64,000 bases of DNA, from positions 1-64,000 of the forward strand of contig DATBGS010000080.1 of the NCBI GenBank assembly GCA_036557885.1, read 5' to 3'. The translations under genes and the position numbers were made by a program. The notes beneath the pieces were generated by a model that did not search any database, was not told where the DNA came from, and was given only the letters and a program-made list of their open reading frames with translations. Source of the DNA: DATBGS01 sp036557885. GTDB lineage: Bacteria; Chloroflexota; Ktedonobacteria; Ktedonobacterales; DATBGS01. Positions 43,391 to 51,847 of the stretch are shown here, one piece after another; position 1 is the stretch's first letter; each line of letters opens with the position of its first letter.

Positions 43391-44323
43391 TCAGTGCTTT
43401 CTCCGATAGGCATGCGGAGTATGGCCGAAATAGCGTTTGAAGACCTGTGTCAGATGGCTCTGATTGGCAAATCCACACGCTACAGCGATATGCGCAGGCG
43501 GGAGGTCCGTCTCTCGCAGCAGCCGCTGCGCTTGCGTGATGCGCTGGCGCATGACAAACTGATGCGGGCTTTCTCCCGTTGCCTGACGGAACAAACGGGC
43601 GAAATGATAGGCGCTGAATCCACTCTGCTCTGCCAGAGCCTCCAGCGAGAGGTCTTCGTGTAAATGCTCTACCAGAAACTCCATCACTCGCCGCATTTGC
43701 TGAGATGTCAACCCCTGGGTCGGCTCTGGGATGTCTACGGGAGTGGACGTGTAATGCCGCAGGAGATGCACCGCGAGCATGCGGGCCGCAGTTTCGGCAT
43801 AGAGTTTCCCCGAAGGAGCCTGGAGCGCCAGCTCCCTGCGCAGCGCAAACCCAATCTGGCTCATCAACGGATCCTGGAAGCCTCCCCGCCTCACCAGGTC
43901 CAGGCGTGTGGGGGCATGGCACCCCAGTTCCTCGACGGTGCGGCAGAGAAGCCGCTGGCTCAGGTGCAGATGGACTGTCTGGAGTGGTCCGGGCGAGCAG
44001 CTTCTCCAACGCACGGGGCTGGAGACAGTCCCCCCTGGTTTGAGCGCAAGATCGCCCTGATCGTAAGGCACCGTGACCCAATCACCGTTTCTGTAATATC
44101 CCACTTGCATGCTGCCCTGGGAAACCATCATAAGTATGGGGTCTGGTTCCACCGTGTCTTGCCAGCCATCAAGCTCGCTTGGCTCATCGTACTCACGCAC
44201 CACCAGACCGTCCCACCCCAGCGCTTCACTGGAGCGTATCAAGATTGGAGCGGCCTGCGGCTCGGCGCGTGCCTGCGTGAAGAGTGGCTGAGAAATTGTT
44301 GCCTGCTCAGTCATGGATGTCAC
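43391..44323 (-). CDS. AraC-family transcriptional regulator
   Basis: A 310-residue regulator. The N-terminal 170 residues form a cupin-like sensing domain (PILMMVSQGSMQVGYYRNGDWVTVPYDQGDLALKPGG). The C-terminal 100 residues hold two helix-turn-helix units (LSLEALAEQSGFSAYHFARLFRQATG and IAVACGFANQSHLTQVFKRYFGHTPHAYR). The start is GTG 44323 or ATG 44314; the ribosome site is weak for both. It is divergent from a solute-binding protein gene and may control it. Confidence 0.9.
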   Translation of the reverse strand: MTSMTEQATISQPLFTQARAEPQAAPILIRSSEALGWDGLVVREYDEPSELDGWQDTVEPDPILMMVSQGSMQVGYYRNGDWVTVPYDQGDLALKPGGTVSSPVRWRSCSPGPLQTVHLHLSQRLLCRTVEELGCHAPTRLDLVRRGGFQDPLMSQIGFALRRELALQAPSGKLYAETAARMLAVHLLRHYTSTPVDIPEPTQGLTSQQMRRVMEFLVEHLHEDLSLEALAEQSGFSAYHFARLFRQATGESPHQFVMRQRITQAQRLLRETDLPPAHIAVACGFANQSHLTQVFKRYFGHTPHAYRRKH

Positions 44324-44643
44324 TTGCTTGCCTTTGTCACTCTCTTGCTGTGGTGTCCTTTCTCACTAAAGTGATACGTTGTTCTCTTCTCAAATCTCAC
44401 GGTCATGTGAGCAGGGAGCGTTCATTTTCTCCGCGCAGAGCATTTGCGCAAATTTTTAACAGGATTCGCACGTATCTGGAAGACCTCTCGATGCCTCCCA
44501 CCCTATCATGACAACAGGCAATTCAGGGCTGAAGCGCTTCTCTCATTCTGAGAACTGAAGGGAAGTTGCTGCCAAATTCACGCCCTGCGTTGCCCTGGCT
44601 CATGCGTCTGGCTGCTGTATCCGATTTAAAGGAGGAAGCGTTT
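44324..44643. other. Divergent region with a shared promoter module
   Basis: About 320 bases between the AraC-type gene and a solute-binding protein gene. The module at 44445-44512 recurs at 49756-49823. After it come about 130 bases of leader without other visible signals. Confidence 0.55.
44445..44512 (+). promoter_or_regulatory. Shared promoter module, copy 1
   Basis: It starts TGCGCA, then TTTTTAACA, ATTCGCA and ATCTGGAA, and has TATCAT exactly 59 bases after the first base. About 27 of the first 36 bases match copy 2 at 49756. The spaced TT-A-CA-like half-sites resemble OmpR-type (for example PhoP) binding boxes. Confidence 0.55.
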
Positions 44644-46347
44644 GTGAACAAGAGAGGTCGCGTCTTTGCTTTTACCTTGCCTCTGCTGCTGGGCATGCTG
44701 CTGGCAGCATGTGGCAGCACGACCACTGCACCTGCTGTAACGCCACCATATAAGTACACGGTGCCCGCCACACATGGCGGGACGGTGGTGTATTCCGACT
44801 GGCAGTTCCCCGATAGCCTCAACATCCTCTTTGCTGGCAGTGTGGTAGACATTGAGGTGCTGGATGCCATCTTTGGCGCTCCGGTAGCGATCAGTTCGGA
44901 TGGCAAATTTATCCCCGATCAACTGCTTGAGGTGCCGACGCAAGCCAATGGCGATGTCAGCAAGGATGGCTTGACGCTCACCATGAAGCTGCGCCATGAT
45001 CTCAAATGGTCGGATGGGCAACCGCTGACGGCGGATGACTACGTGTATTTCCTCAATACACTGCTCGACCCCGCCACTGCTCCAGTGAGCACGTTTGGCT
45101 TTGAAGAGATTTCCTCCATTGTAGCGACCGATACCTACACCGTCACGCTCAAATACAAGGAAGTGTTTGCGCCCTATCTGACATTCCTCCCCTTTGCCCT
45201 GCCCAAGCATCTCTGGGGCAGCATTCCTAACGGCGATCTGGCAAACACTCCCGATGTCAACCTGGCTCCTAAGATCTCCAGTGGCCCCTACGTGCTTTCG
45301 GATTACGCGGCTGACCAGAGCTTTACAATGGTGCCCAACAAGAATTACACCTCGACCAGCTTTCACCCCGCTGTACTGGACAAGGTGATCTTTAAAGGCT
45401 ATCAGAGTAAGGACGCGCTGATTGCCGGGTACCAGGCAGGTGAGACTGACCACGCGGAAGACTTCACCCTGGCCGACCTGCAAAAGCTCAATGGCTTGCC
45501 TGGGTTCCATATCTCGCCCAACATTGCCTACGAGCATCTGGACTTCAATCTGCAAAACCCTGTCTTGCAAGATGGCAACGTGCGCAAGGCCATTGAAGAG
45601 GCAATTGACCGATGTCAGATCATCCAGAGCGTCTTGAACCAGAAGTGCAGCGATCTGGGTGTAGATAGCATCCTGCCCGCGCCTTCCCCGGAGTACGACC
45701 CTTCCATCAAGGCATTTGGCTTTGATCTCAATCAGGCTAAGGCGGACATGCAGACGGCAGGGTGGAACTGTTCCAGCGGAACCTGCAAGAAGGCGGATGG
45801 CACGGCCTTCCCAACGCTGAATCTGGTGACGACCTCCGGCAACCAGCAGCGCGCTGATGTGACGCAGATTGTCAAGCAAGACCTGGCAGCGTTAGGCATC
45901 AACATCAACCTGGATGGACAATACTATCCGGCAGGAACCTTGTTTGGCGATTATGGACATGGCGGGATTCTGGCGACGGGCAAGTATGATCTGTCGCTGT
46001 TTGCCTTCACCTTTGGCATTGACTCCGGTTCGTCGCTGAGCACCTTCCAAAGCTCCGAAATTCCCAGCGATGCGCATCCCGCCGGAGGAAACTTCGAGCG
46101 CGTCAATGATCCGCAGGTGGATCAACTGCTCAAGGAGGCCAACAGCACGCTTGATATTGCGAAGCGTCACGATCTGATCATCCAATTGCAGAAATATCTC
46201 ATCGAGCACGTGTACGTCATCCCGATGTATCTGCGCCCGAACCTGACGCTGACGACTCCCAACATTGGCAACTACTTCGACAACCCCACTGCCGCTGGCA
46301 ACATGTGGAACGTTGGAGACTGGTATCTGGTCAAAAAGTCCTCATAA
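44644..46347 (+). CDS. ABC transporter solute-binding lipoprotein, family 5 (orphan)
   Basis: A 567-residue lipoprotein: signal peptide with lipobox LLAAC, then the SBP_bac_5 domain (TLTMKLRHDLKWSDGQPLTADDYV near residue 115). The start is GTG 44644, 8 bases behind GGAGG; an upstream frame of 26 codons has no site. No permease or ATPase genes follow, so it may work with an importer elsewhere or act as a sensor. It sits behind the promoter module also found at 49.8 kb. Confidence 0.9.
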   Translation: MNKRGRVFAFTLPLLLGMLLAACGSTTTAPAVTPPYKYTVPATHGGTVVYSDWQFPDSLNILFAGSVVDIEVLDAIFGAPVAISSDGKFIPDQLLEVPTQANGDVSKDGLTLTMKLRHDLKWSDGQPLTADDYVYFLNTLLDPATAPVSTFGFEEISSIVATDTYTVTLKYKEVFAPYLTFLPFALPKHLWGSIPNGDLANTPDVNLAPKISSGPYVLSDYAADQSFTMVPNKNYTSTSFHPAVLDKVIFKGYQSKDALIAGYQAGETDHAEDFTLADLQKLNGLPGFHISPNIAYEHLDFNLQNPVLQDGNVRKAIEEAIDRCQIIQSVLNQKCSDLGVDSILPAPSPEYDPSIKAFGFDLNQAKADMQTAGWNCSSGTCKKADGTAFPTLNLVTTSGNQQRADVTQIVKQDLAALGININLDGQYYPAGTLFGDYGHGGILATGKYDLSLFAFTFGIDSGSSLSTFQSSEIPSDAHPAGGNFERVNDPQVDQLLKEANSTLDIAKRHDLIIQLQKYLIEHVYVIPMYLRPNLTLTTPNIGNYFDNPTAAGNMWNVGDWYLVKKSS

Positions 46348-46653
46348 GAGGTCAAGAGAGGTCAAGAAGCCCTCATAAGAGGTGTGGCATGAGCATCTGC
46401 TATGCAGATGCTCATGCCCAACTATCTTGCAGGGATTGGCTTACATGGGTGGTATCATATGGAGTACATGTGGGGGATTCGATTTCTACAGCGAACCCTG
46501 GCGGACTACAGAGGAGGAGGAATGCTCCCTCGTAGTTTGCAGGTGCTCCCGCAAGGAAGCACCTGGGGCACTCAGGCGCCGCCTTGAGAAGCGCCTGCTC
46601 AGGAATCGCTTTCCTGATGAGTGGCCCGCTGACTAGAAGGCGGAGATACCACC
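46348..46653. other. Intergenic region with tandem repeats and a strong hairpin
   Basis: About 305 bases. CCTCATAAGAGGT occurs twice (46340-46352, overlapping the stop codon, and 46371-46383) with GAGGTCAAGA repeats between. The hairpin at 46386-46418 follows, then a looser CAGGTGCT/AGCACCTG pair near 46540-46565. No promoter stands out for the next gene. Confidence 0.5.
46386..46418 (+). terminator. 15-bp hairpin after solute-binding protein gene
   Basis: GGCATGAGCATCTGC-TAT-GCAGATGCTCATGCC. A very stable stem 40 bases after the stop; it lacks a T-tract. Confidence 0.55.
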
Positions 46654-48633
46654 TTGTCGTCTGCTTGCTCATCGCCCTCCCCGCCAGATAAAACGGGGCC
46701 AACTACTTCTCACTCCAGGCTGAGCCGGTCCCTGGGGCACCCCTGGCTGCTGCTGAGCAGTGTCTTGATAGCCTGCCTGCTGTTTGGCGCTCAACTGACG
46801 GTACAATTGCTCCCCCTTTCCAGGCGCAGCGGGGCTTCGGAGTGGATTCGCACGACTGCGGCATGGCTCGCTGTGCTCGTATTGGTACGGGTGAGCTGGC
46901 TTTTCAGGAAAAACCGCCAGCCTGGTGCTCAGGTATGGTGGCTTCTCAGCGGCGCGCTCCTGGTCTATGCCATCGGGCAGAGTTTAGAATCCATCTATAA
47001 TCAGCTTGCTTTTCCAGAAACGGCGCCTCTTCCCTGGTGGTCGGACCTGTTCTTTTTGATGGAATATCCCTTCTATTTCCTGGTCCTGGTCCTGTGGCCT
47101 GGCCTCCCAACCTTGAGGCAGCCTCGGCTTTCCCAGAGCAAAGTGGTGCTTGATAGCCTGCTCTTAATGGGCGCTGCCAGCGCGTTGTGTTGGTATTTTA
47201 TCCTGGCGCCATTCTACCTGGAGAGTTATCAATCCCTGGCTGGCAAGGCGACAGGTCTGGCCTATACGGTGGGCGACCTGGCGGTGCTTTTTGGGCTGGT
47301 CTTGACGCTTCTGCGCCCGCGCCGTGCCCACCAGAGAAGTCTGGTAATACTGCTTCTGGCGACCAGCGTCCTGCTTGTCGGAGACATCTGGTTTGCCTAT
47401 CTGCATTTGCAGGTGCCCTTTCTGCCTGGCGGGATTCAGGATCTGTGCTGGACCCTTGCGTCGGTGCTGGCGCCTTTGGCCGGGGTGGTGCAGCTTTGCC
47501 TGGCACCGCGCGAGGCGGCACACTTCAATACTAGAACCCTTGCAGTGGAAGATCGCCTGCCCGTCCAGCGACATGTCCGCCTGGAGGTCATTCGCTTCAT
47601 TGCTCCACTGGCGGCAGCGCTGCTTACCAGCGCGATAATAGCCATTCGGACCATCATTGCGCCTGTGCATCCCCTGGACCCTTTGGCACCGAGCCTGGTG
47701 ATATTTGGGTTGCTGGTTCTGGTGCTGGTTCGCCAGGGAATTACTGTCCTGGAACGGGAACAGTGGTGGCGCGAGCGTGAGGAAGCCCAGGGGCGCGCGC
47801 TGACTGCGCACGCCAGTGAGCAGGCCATGCGCGAGGCAAATCGCCAACTGGAAACCTTTCTGGGAATTGTCAGCCATGAACTCAAAACTCCTTTGAGCGC
47901 CATGCTGCTGAGCCTGCAACTGCTTCAGCGTCGCAAAGAGCATCCGCCCCACGCGAGGTCAGGTACTCCAGAGGGCGACAACACAGGGTCGGAAGTCTCG
48001 CAAGGCGTGCTGGAGCTTACCTTGCAGCAGCTTGGGCGCTTGAGTCGGCTTGTCAACGACCTGGTGGATCTTTCGCGCATCCAGACAGGCCGGCTGGAGT
48101 GCCATGCCCACCCTGTGGACCTCAAATCCATTGTCGAGCAGGTGATTGAGGAGTATCGTCAGATGGCTTCTGATCGAACGATCTGCTTCAAAGGAAGTGA
48201 TGAGCTCGAGGTGCTGGTGCAGGCTGATGCAGAGCGCATTGGACAGGTAGTATCGAACTATCTGTCTAATGCGCTCAAATACTCCCCCCAGGATCGTTCA
48301 GTGGAGGTGGGTATCCAGCAGGAGGCCAGACAAGGGCGGGTGTGGGTTCGCGACCAGGGACCAGGAATAACTCCAAAAGAGCAAAGTAAAGTTTGGGATC
48401 GCTTCCACCGGGTAGCTGGCGTAGAGGTGCAAAGCGGGTCAGGGATCGGCTTAGGGCTAGGGCTGCATATCAGCCAGACCATCATTGAACAGCATCAAGG
48501 ACAGTTTGGCGTGGAGAGTGCTCCAGGCCAGGGTTCGACCTTCTGGTTCACTCTGCCTCTGCTCGCATCTGAATATGGCTTGCTGCACGAAGAAGATGTG
48601 AGGATGAGGATGCGCCCAGAGGCCGATGAGTAG
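46654..48633 (+). CDS. Membrane sensor histidine kinase
   Basis: A 659-residue kinase. The N-terminal 370 residues hold about nine membrane helices, of the 7TM/MASE-like sensor kind, with no recognised sensing domain. A short coiled linker leads to the HisKA domain with His408 (GIVSHELKTPLS) and the HATPase domain (N box SNYLSNALKYSP, G1 VRDQGPGITP, G2 SGIGLGLGLHIS). The start is TTG 46654, 9 bases behind GCGGAG; no ATG fits. No response regulator is adjacent; single-domain receivers at 0.1 and 52.9 kb are possible partners. Confidence 0.9.
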   Translation: MSSACSSPSPPDKTGPTTSHSRLSRSLGHPWLLLSSVLIACLLFGAQLTVQLLPLSRRSGASEWIRTTAAWLAVLVLVRVSWLFRKNRQPGAQVWWLLSGALLVYAIGQSLESIYNQLAFPETAPLPWWSDLFFLMEYPFYFLVLVLWPGLPTLRQPRLSQSKVVLDSLLLMGAASALCWYFILAPFYLESYQSLAGKATGLAYTVGDLAVLFGLVLTLLRPRRAHQRSLVILLLATSVLLVGDIWFAYLHLQVPFLPGGIQDLCWTLASVLAPLAGVVQLCLAPREAAHFNTRTLAVEDRLPVQRHVRLEVIRFIAPLAAALLTSAIIAIRTIIAPVHPLDPLAPSLVIFGLLVLVLVRQGITVLEREQWWREREEAQGRALTAHASEQAMREANRQLETFLGIVSHELKTPLSAMLLSLQLLQRRKEHPPHARSGTPEGDNTGSEVSQGVLELTLQQLGRLSRLVNDLVDLSRIQTGRLECHAHPVDLKSIVEQVIEEYRQMASDRTICFKGSDELEVLVQADAERIGQVVSNYLSNALKYSPQDRSVEVGIQQEARQGRVWVRDQGPGITPKEQSKVWDRFHRVAGVEVQSGSGIGLGLGLHISQTIIEQHQGQFGVESAPGQGSTFWFTLPLLASEYGLLHEEDVRMRMRPEADE

Positions 48634-48723
48634 AATCCACACGTAATCTCTGAGTCACTGACCAGAAGCAGGCAAGTATCCAGGCAGAAATATATCGAGC
48701 GCCCGCGATCAGGAAAGCGCAAC

Positions 48724-49593
48724 CTACAGGCGCTCATCCTGCCCAACCGGGTCCGGCGTGGGGTGCTGATAGGCGGAACGCAGGCTGGCGATGGCTTCGC
48801 GTGCGTGATACGGATGATCCCCGCCAGCGACCTGGACGGCGTAGCGCGTCATAATGGTTTCCGCTTCTGTCAGGCTGACTCCCGCATCGCGCAAGCGACA
48901 GGCCAGCCAGTAGCCCGTGACATTACGATTCCCAGGGCGTGCCCGCTCCAAAGCGAGGTGCAGCCAGAACTGCGTCGTGTGCTCGGTAGGTGGCGGACGG
49001 TGCATCAAGGGGAACCAACGCGGAGGCTCCTGGCGGCGCGTCAGCAAGGCACACATCCACTCTGGGAGGGTGGCAAGTGGGCACGTTTCCTCTTGCCATC
49101 CATAGCGCTGTCCACTCTGATGCAATGAGGGCGGCGCGACGATGTAGCCGCCATCTCCCCGCAGATCGAGGCCAGGGTAGCCGCCCACCTGCGCGCTGTT
49201 GGGGATGCGCTGCCCTGGATGACGAAAGTAGAGGTGGCGCCCTCCGCCCCCGGAGTGGGCGTGAAGCGTGTGTGGGAGCCGATCATAGGTTGCTTCCAGG
49301 GTCACGAGTGATTCCTCGCCGCCATGCCGCGCATCCACATCCAGGACGATAAGCCCGCTTTCCTGTCCGGTACGAATACCAATATTCGCATCAGGCCAGC
49401 GATGCCACCACCGCCATACCTGGTCTGGCTGGCGGCTCGCGTCTTTGTGGCCGTGCGGAGTTCTGGGGTGCTTGCCCGCGCTTCCGCCACAGTCCTGCCC
49501 ACACGAGCAGCCCTGCGTGTCGGGCGTATGGACAGGCAGGACATACCAGCCTCGCGCGGCGTAGGCCAGCGCGTTACTCAGCAAGCGCATCAT
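48724..49593 (-). CDS. Bifunctional DNA primase/polymerase (prim-pol) domain protein
   Basis: A 289-residue archaeo-eukaryotic-type primase protein. The N-terminal prim-pol domain (residues about 5-185) shows ALAYAARGWYVLPVHTP, a CxCG...C cluster at about 29-35 of zinc-binding look, the catalytic VLDVDARHGG near 85, the SGGGGRHLYF strand near 115 and GLDLRGDGGYIVAPPS near 142. The C-terminal 100 residues are helical, without helicase motifs. Such genes usually belong to phages, plasmids or integrative elements; here no other mobile gene is adjacent. AAAGGGGG precedes the ATG. Confidence 0.85.
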   Translation of the reverse strand: MMRLLSNALAYAARGWYVLPVHTPDTQGCSCGQDCGGSAGKHPRTPHGHKDASRQPDQVWRWWHRWPDANIGIRTGQESGLIVLDVDARHGGEESLVTLEATYDRLPHTLHAHSGGGGRHLYFRHPGQRIPNSAQVGGYPGLDLRGDGGYIVAPPSLHQSGQRYGWQEETCPLATLPEWMCALLTRRQEPPRWFPLMHRPPPTEHTTQFWLHLALERARPGNRNVTGYWLACRLRDAGVSLTEAETIMTRYAVQVAGGDHPYHAREAIASLRSAYQHPTPDPVGQDERL

Positions 49594-49755
49594 GCCCGCC
49601 CCCTTTCTGGCGAGGCACAGTCACTTCCACCGCGAGTGACATGCCTGCCTCCTCAGAGATCAGGAACATTTGTTCTCTTTCTAGCATACCTCAGCTTTTG
49701 CCTGGCGTCAAGGAGACGAGGGAGTGACTGCTGAAGGAGGCTTTATCAAGGGAAC

Positions 49756-49823
49756 TGCGCACGTTTTTAACAAAATTCACAAGAATTTGAAATATCTCCT
49801 CCCACCTTGCATCCTATCCTGAT
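49756..49823 (+). promoter_or_regulatory. Shared promoter module, copy 2
   Basis: TGCGCA, TTTTTAACA, ATTCACA, ATTTGAA, then TATCCT exactly 59 bases from the first base, as in copy 1 at 44445. TTAACA and TTCACA are direct half-sites three bases apart. Confidence 0.55.
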
Positions 49824-49851
49824 TGGTAGATAGGCGATGAATAAGGCAAGA

Positions 49852-49880
49852 TTGACAAGATGCGGTCAGCCTGCTATAAT
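49852..49880 (+). promoter_or_regulatory. Perfect-consensus sigma-A promoter
   Basis: TTGACA, 17 bases, TATAAT. It lies 140 bases before the gene starting at 50022. Confidence 0.85.
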
Positions 49881-50021
49881 CTCAGCAGTTACTTGCTGAT
49901 CTCCCCACGTATCTGTCTCGAAAATCCTACGTGAACTGCTTTCGCTCGCTTGTGTGAGCTGCTTCGGGCCTTTTTGCCCAATGACGGAACACCGCCTAGT
50001 TTTTGCCAGGAGGGAGCTACG

Positions 50022-51224
50022 ATGGCTACAAACTCATCCGATCAATCTGAAGAATCCGACACCGAAGAAACACCCAGCCCGCTGTCCGCGACGACGTTGC
50101 CTCTTGCAGCGGGGGAAGCGAATGGGGAAGAAGCGGAGAGCACACTGCCTACAGAAGCATCATTACCACTTGACACTTCTGACAGCCAGCCCACGAGGGA
50201 TGAAGCCGAAGCTCCTCCACCGCCTGCGCGACAGATAGCATCTGCGCCGAAGACAGGCAGGCGTGGTTTGAAGCTTGTCCTCATCGGTGTTGCCATCCTT
50301 CTTGTGCTCAGCGCGACCGGCGCGGGTATCACCTATTATGCGCTCACCAGGCCCAAGCCCAGCATCACCGTCACCAGTGATTATCAGGTTGGCAAGGTTC
50401 CGGCTGGCTCTCCCTCAACGGCTTTACATATCGAAGGCAAGGGATTCTCCGCCTATTCAGCGATTACCTTTCTGCTGGATGGGCGGCCAGCCCCTGGAAG
50501 CCAGATTGTGCCAAGCGACGAGAACGGTGCCCTGGAAGCTGATCTGATGATTACCGCCAAATGGAAGATTGGCGCGCATCAACTCACCGCCAGGGATGCC
50601 AGCGGCTACATCACGCATGCGGGTGTCAAGGTGATGGTTGTGCATCCGGGCGAAGCCCACACCCCCGGACCAGATGGCTCGCCAGCCGATGATACGCCGC
50701 TCTTTACCCTCTACGTCACCATCATTGTGCAGAGCATCAGTGTGCCTGATCTGAATGGTGCTTTTCAGGGTTTTAACAGTAATACGGAGATACTGACCAT
50801 TCAAGGCAAGTCTGACCCCGCAGGGGGTGCCGTGTGCGATCTCCAAAATGACGATGGGCAGACCCATACCCAGCAGTTGGTTGTAAGTACGACGCCGATT
50901 TCCTTGAAAGACCTGGAAAACGGGAACTTTACCACGTTGCCAACGGAAAAGATCACGACGGCATATACCTGTAGTGGCACCTATCAGGGTGGGAAGATCA
51001 GCTATACCGAAATGAACACCGTCTATAAAGATGTCCAGCCAAATGGCGTCACCTGTGCCCCGCCGACCCCGCGCGTCAGCTATCAACTGGAGGGGACATT
51101 TAACAGCGCCGCGACCATTAGCGGTACCTATAGCGCCCCTGCCTACACTGTGACGTGTAGTAATGGGAGTTCACGCACAGTTCCCGCCGTTTCAGGGACA
51201 TGGACGGGGATACTTTCTTCCTAG
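50022..51224 (+). CDS. Membrane-anchored protein with Ig-like outside domain, unknown
   Basis: A 400-residue protein: an acidic, Ser/Thr/Glu-rich cytoplasmic tail of about 75 residues, one membrane helix at about 84-108 (LKLVLIGVAILLVLSATGAGITYYAL), then an IPT/Ig-like domain at about 115-205 (LHIEGKGFSAYSAITFLLDGRPAPGSQIVPSDENGALEADLMI) and a second beta-rich region. ATG 50022 follows GGAGGGAG. The two promoters in series upstream suggest strong and regulated expression. The function is not recognised. Confidence 0.8.
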   Translation: MATNSSDQSEESDTEETPSPLSATTLPLAAGEANGEEAESTLPTEASLPLDTSDSQPTRDEAEAPPPPARQIASAPKTGRRGLKLVLIGVAILLVLSATGAGITYYALTRPKPSITVTSDYQVGKVPAGSPSTALHIEGKGFSAYSAITFLLDGRPAPGSQIVPSDENGALEADLMITAKWKIGAHQLTARDASGYITHAGVKVMVVHPGEAHTPGPDGSPADDTPLFTLYVTIIVQSISVPDLNGAFQGFNSNTEILTIQGKSDPAGGAVCDLQNDDGQTHTQQLVVSTTPISLKDLENGNFTTLPTEKITTAYTCSGTYQGGKISYTEMNTVYKDVQPNGVTCAPPTPRVSYQLEGTFNSAATISGTYSAPAYTVTCSNGSSRTVPAVSGTWTGILSS

Positions 51225-51229
51225 AGCGT

Positions 51230-51781
51230 TCAGGCGGCTTTTGTCTGGCGCTGGTGCTTGCGTGCCCAATGCAGCAGGGTGCTGCCGTCGGTAAAGCCCA
51301 GCGGCAGCAAGGCTCCCAGGGTGAGCACCAGCAAGTTATCCAAGAAAAGGAAAAGCGTCGCCCACCAGATGATTCCCCCAACCGGGCGAAGAATCCAGGT
51401 GAGCACGCCCAGCACCAGCGCCAGGACAAGGCTGAAGACTGGACCCCCCAGCGCGCGCCGGATATGCACGCCCGCAGGCAACTCCGGCTCGTCGCGGGGG
51501 TAGCGCGAGGTAGAGAGCACCAGCCAGAGGTGAATGGCCGTCATGGGGTGCCCCGTGCGGCGAGCGGCCCAGGCATGCCCCAACTGATGGACCAGGACTG
51601 AGGCCCAATACAGCAGGACCGTTACCAGTCCAGCCGCCAACGCCACCCAAAAAGCAGCATGCAGCCAGAGGGTTGCGGCTTCGGTCAGCAAGCTCCACAA
51701 AATCAGGGAGCTAATGATGGCGGTCCAACTGGCGGTGAGCCGCAGCCCCGCCAGCGTGCCAAGCCGATAGGTTGTTTTCAT
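51230..51781 (-). CDS. M50 (site-2 protease)-like membrane protein with altered HExxH motif
   Basis: A 183-residue protein with four to five membrane helices in the pattern of small site-2 proteases. The zinc motif reads HQLGH (H65, Q66, H69) where active members have HELGH, and the second site reads LLPLGFTDGSTLL instead of NLLPxxPLDGG, keeping the Asp. With Gln for the catalytic Glu, proteolysis should be lost or very weak, so a regulatory or chaperone role is possible. ATG 51781 follows GAGG. It is convergent with the gene ending at 51224, with 5 bases between. Confidence 0.75.
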   Translation of the reverse strand: MKTTYRLGTLAGLRLTASWTAIISSLILWSLLTEAATLWLHAAFWVALAAGLVTVLLYWASVLVHQLGHAWAARRTGHPMTAIHLWLVLSTSRYPRDEPELPAGVHIRRALGGPVFSLVLALVLGVLTWILRPVGGIIWWATLFLFLDNLLVLTLGALLPLGFTDGSTLLHWARKHQRQTKAA

Positions 51782-51847
51782 GCTGCAAACCTCTCTTCGA
51801 GCATCTCTTCCCATCTGGCGTCATACCAACACCCACCGCTCGTTTGT

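Larger units (their letters stand above)
49594..50021. other. Regulatory region with two promoters
   Basis: About 430 bases. The promoter module copy 2 (49756-49823) and a consensus sigma-A promoter (49852-49880) stand in series. Downstream is a leader of about 135 bases with small inverted repeats (CAGCA/TGCTG near 49885 and GGGC/GCCC around a T-run near 49966-49979). Confidence 0.6.

Noticed and set aside
44626..45879. Open frame of 417 codons antisense to the solute-binding protein gene
   Set aside because: The plus strand has a clear signal peptide and family signature; the antisense translation shows none.
46386..46402. TGGCATGAGCATCTGC as a sigma-54 promoter of the kinase gene
   Set aside because: Spacing is 11 bases and the string is the left arm of a perfect hairpin.
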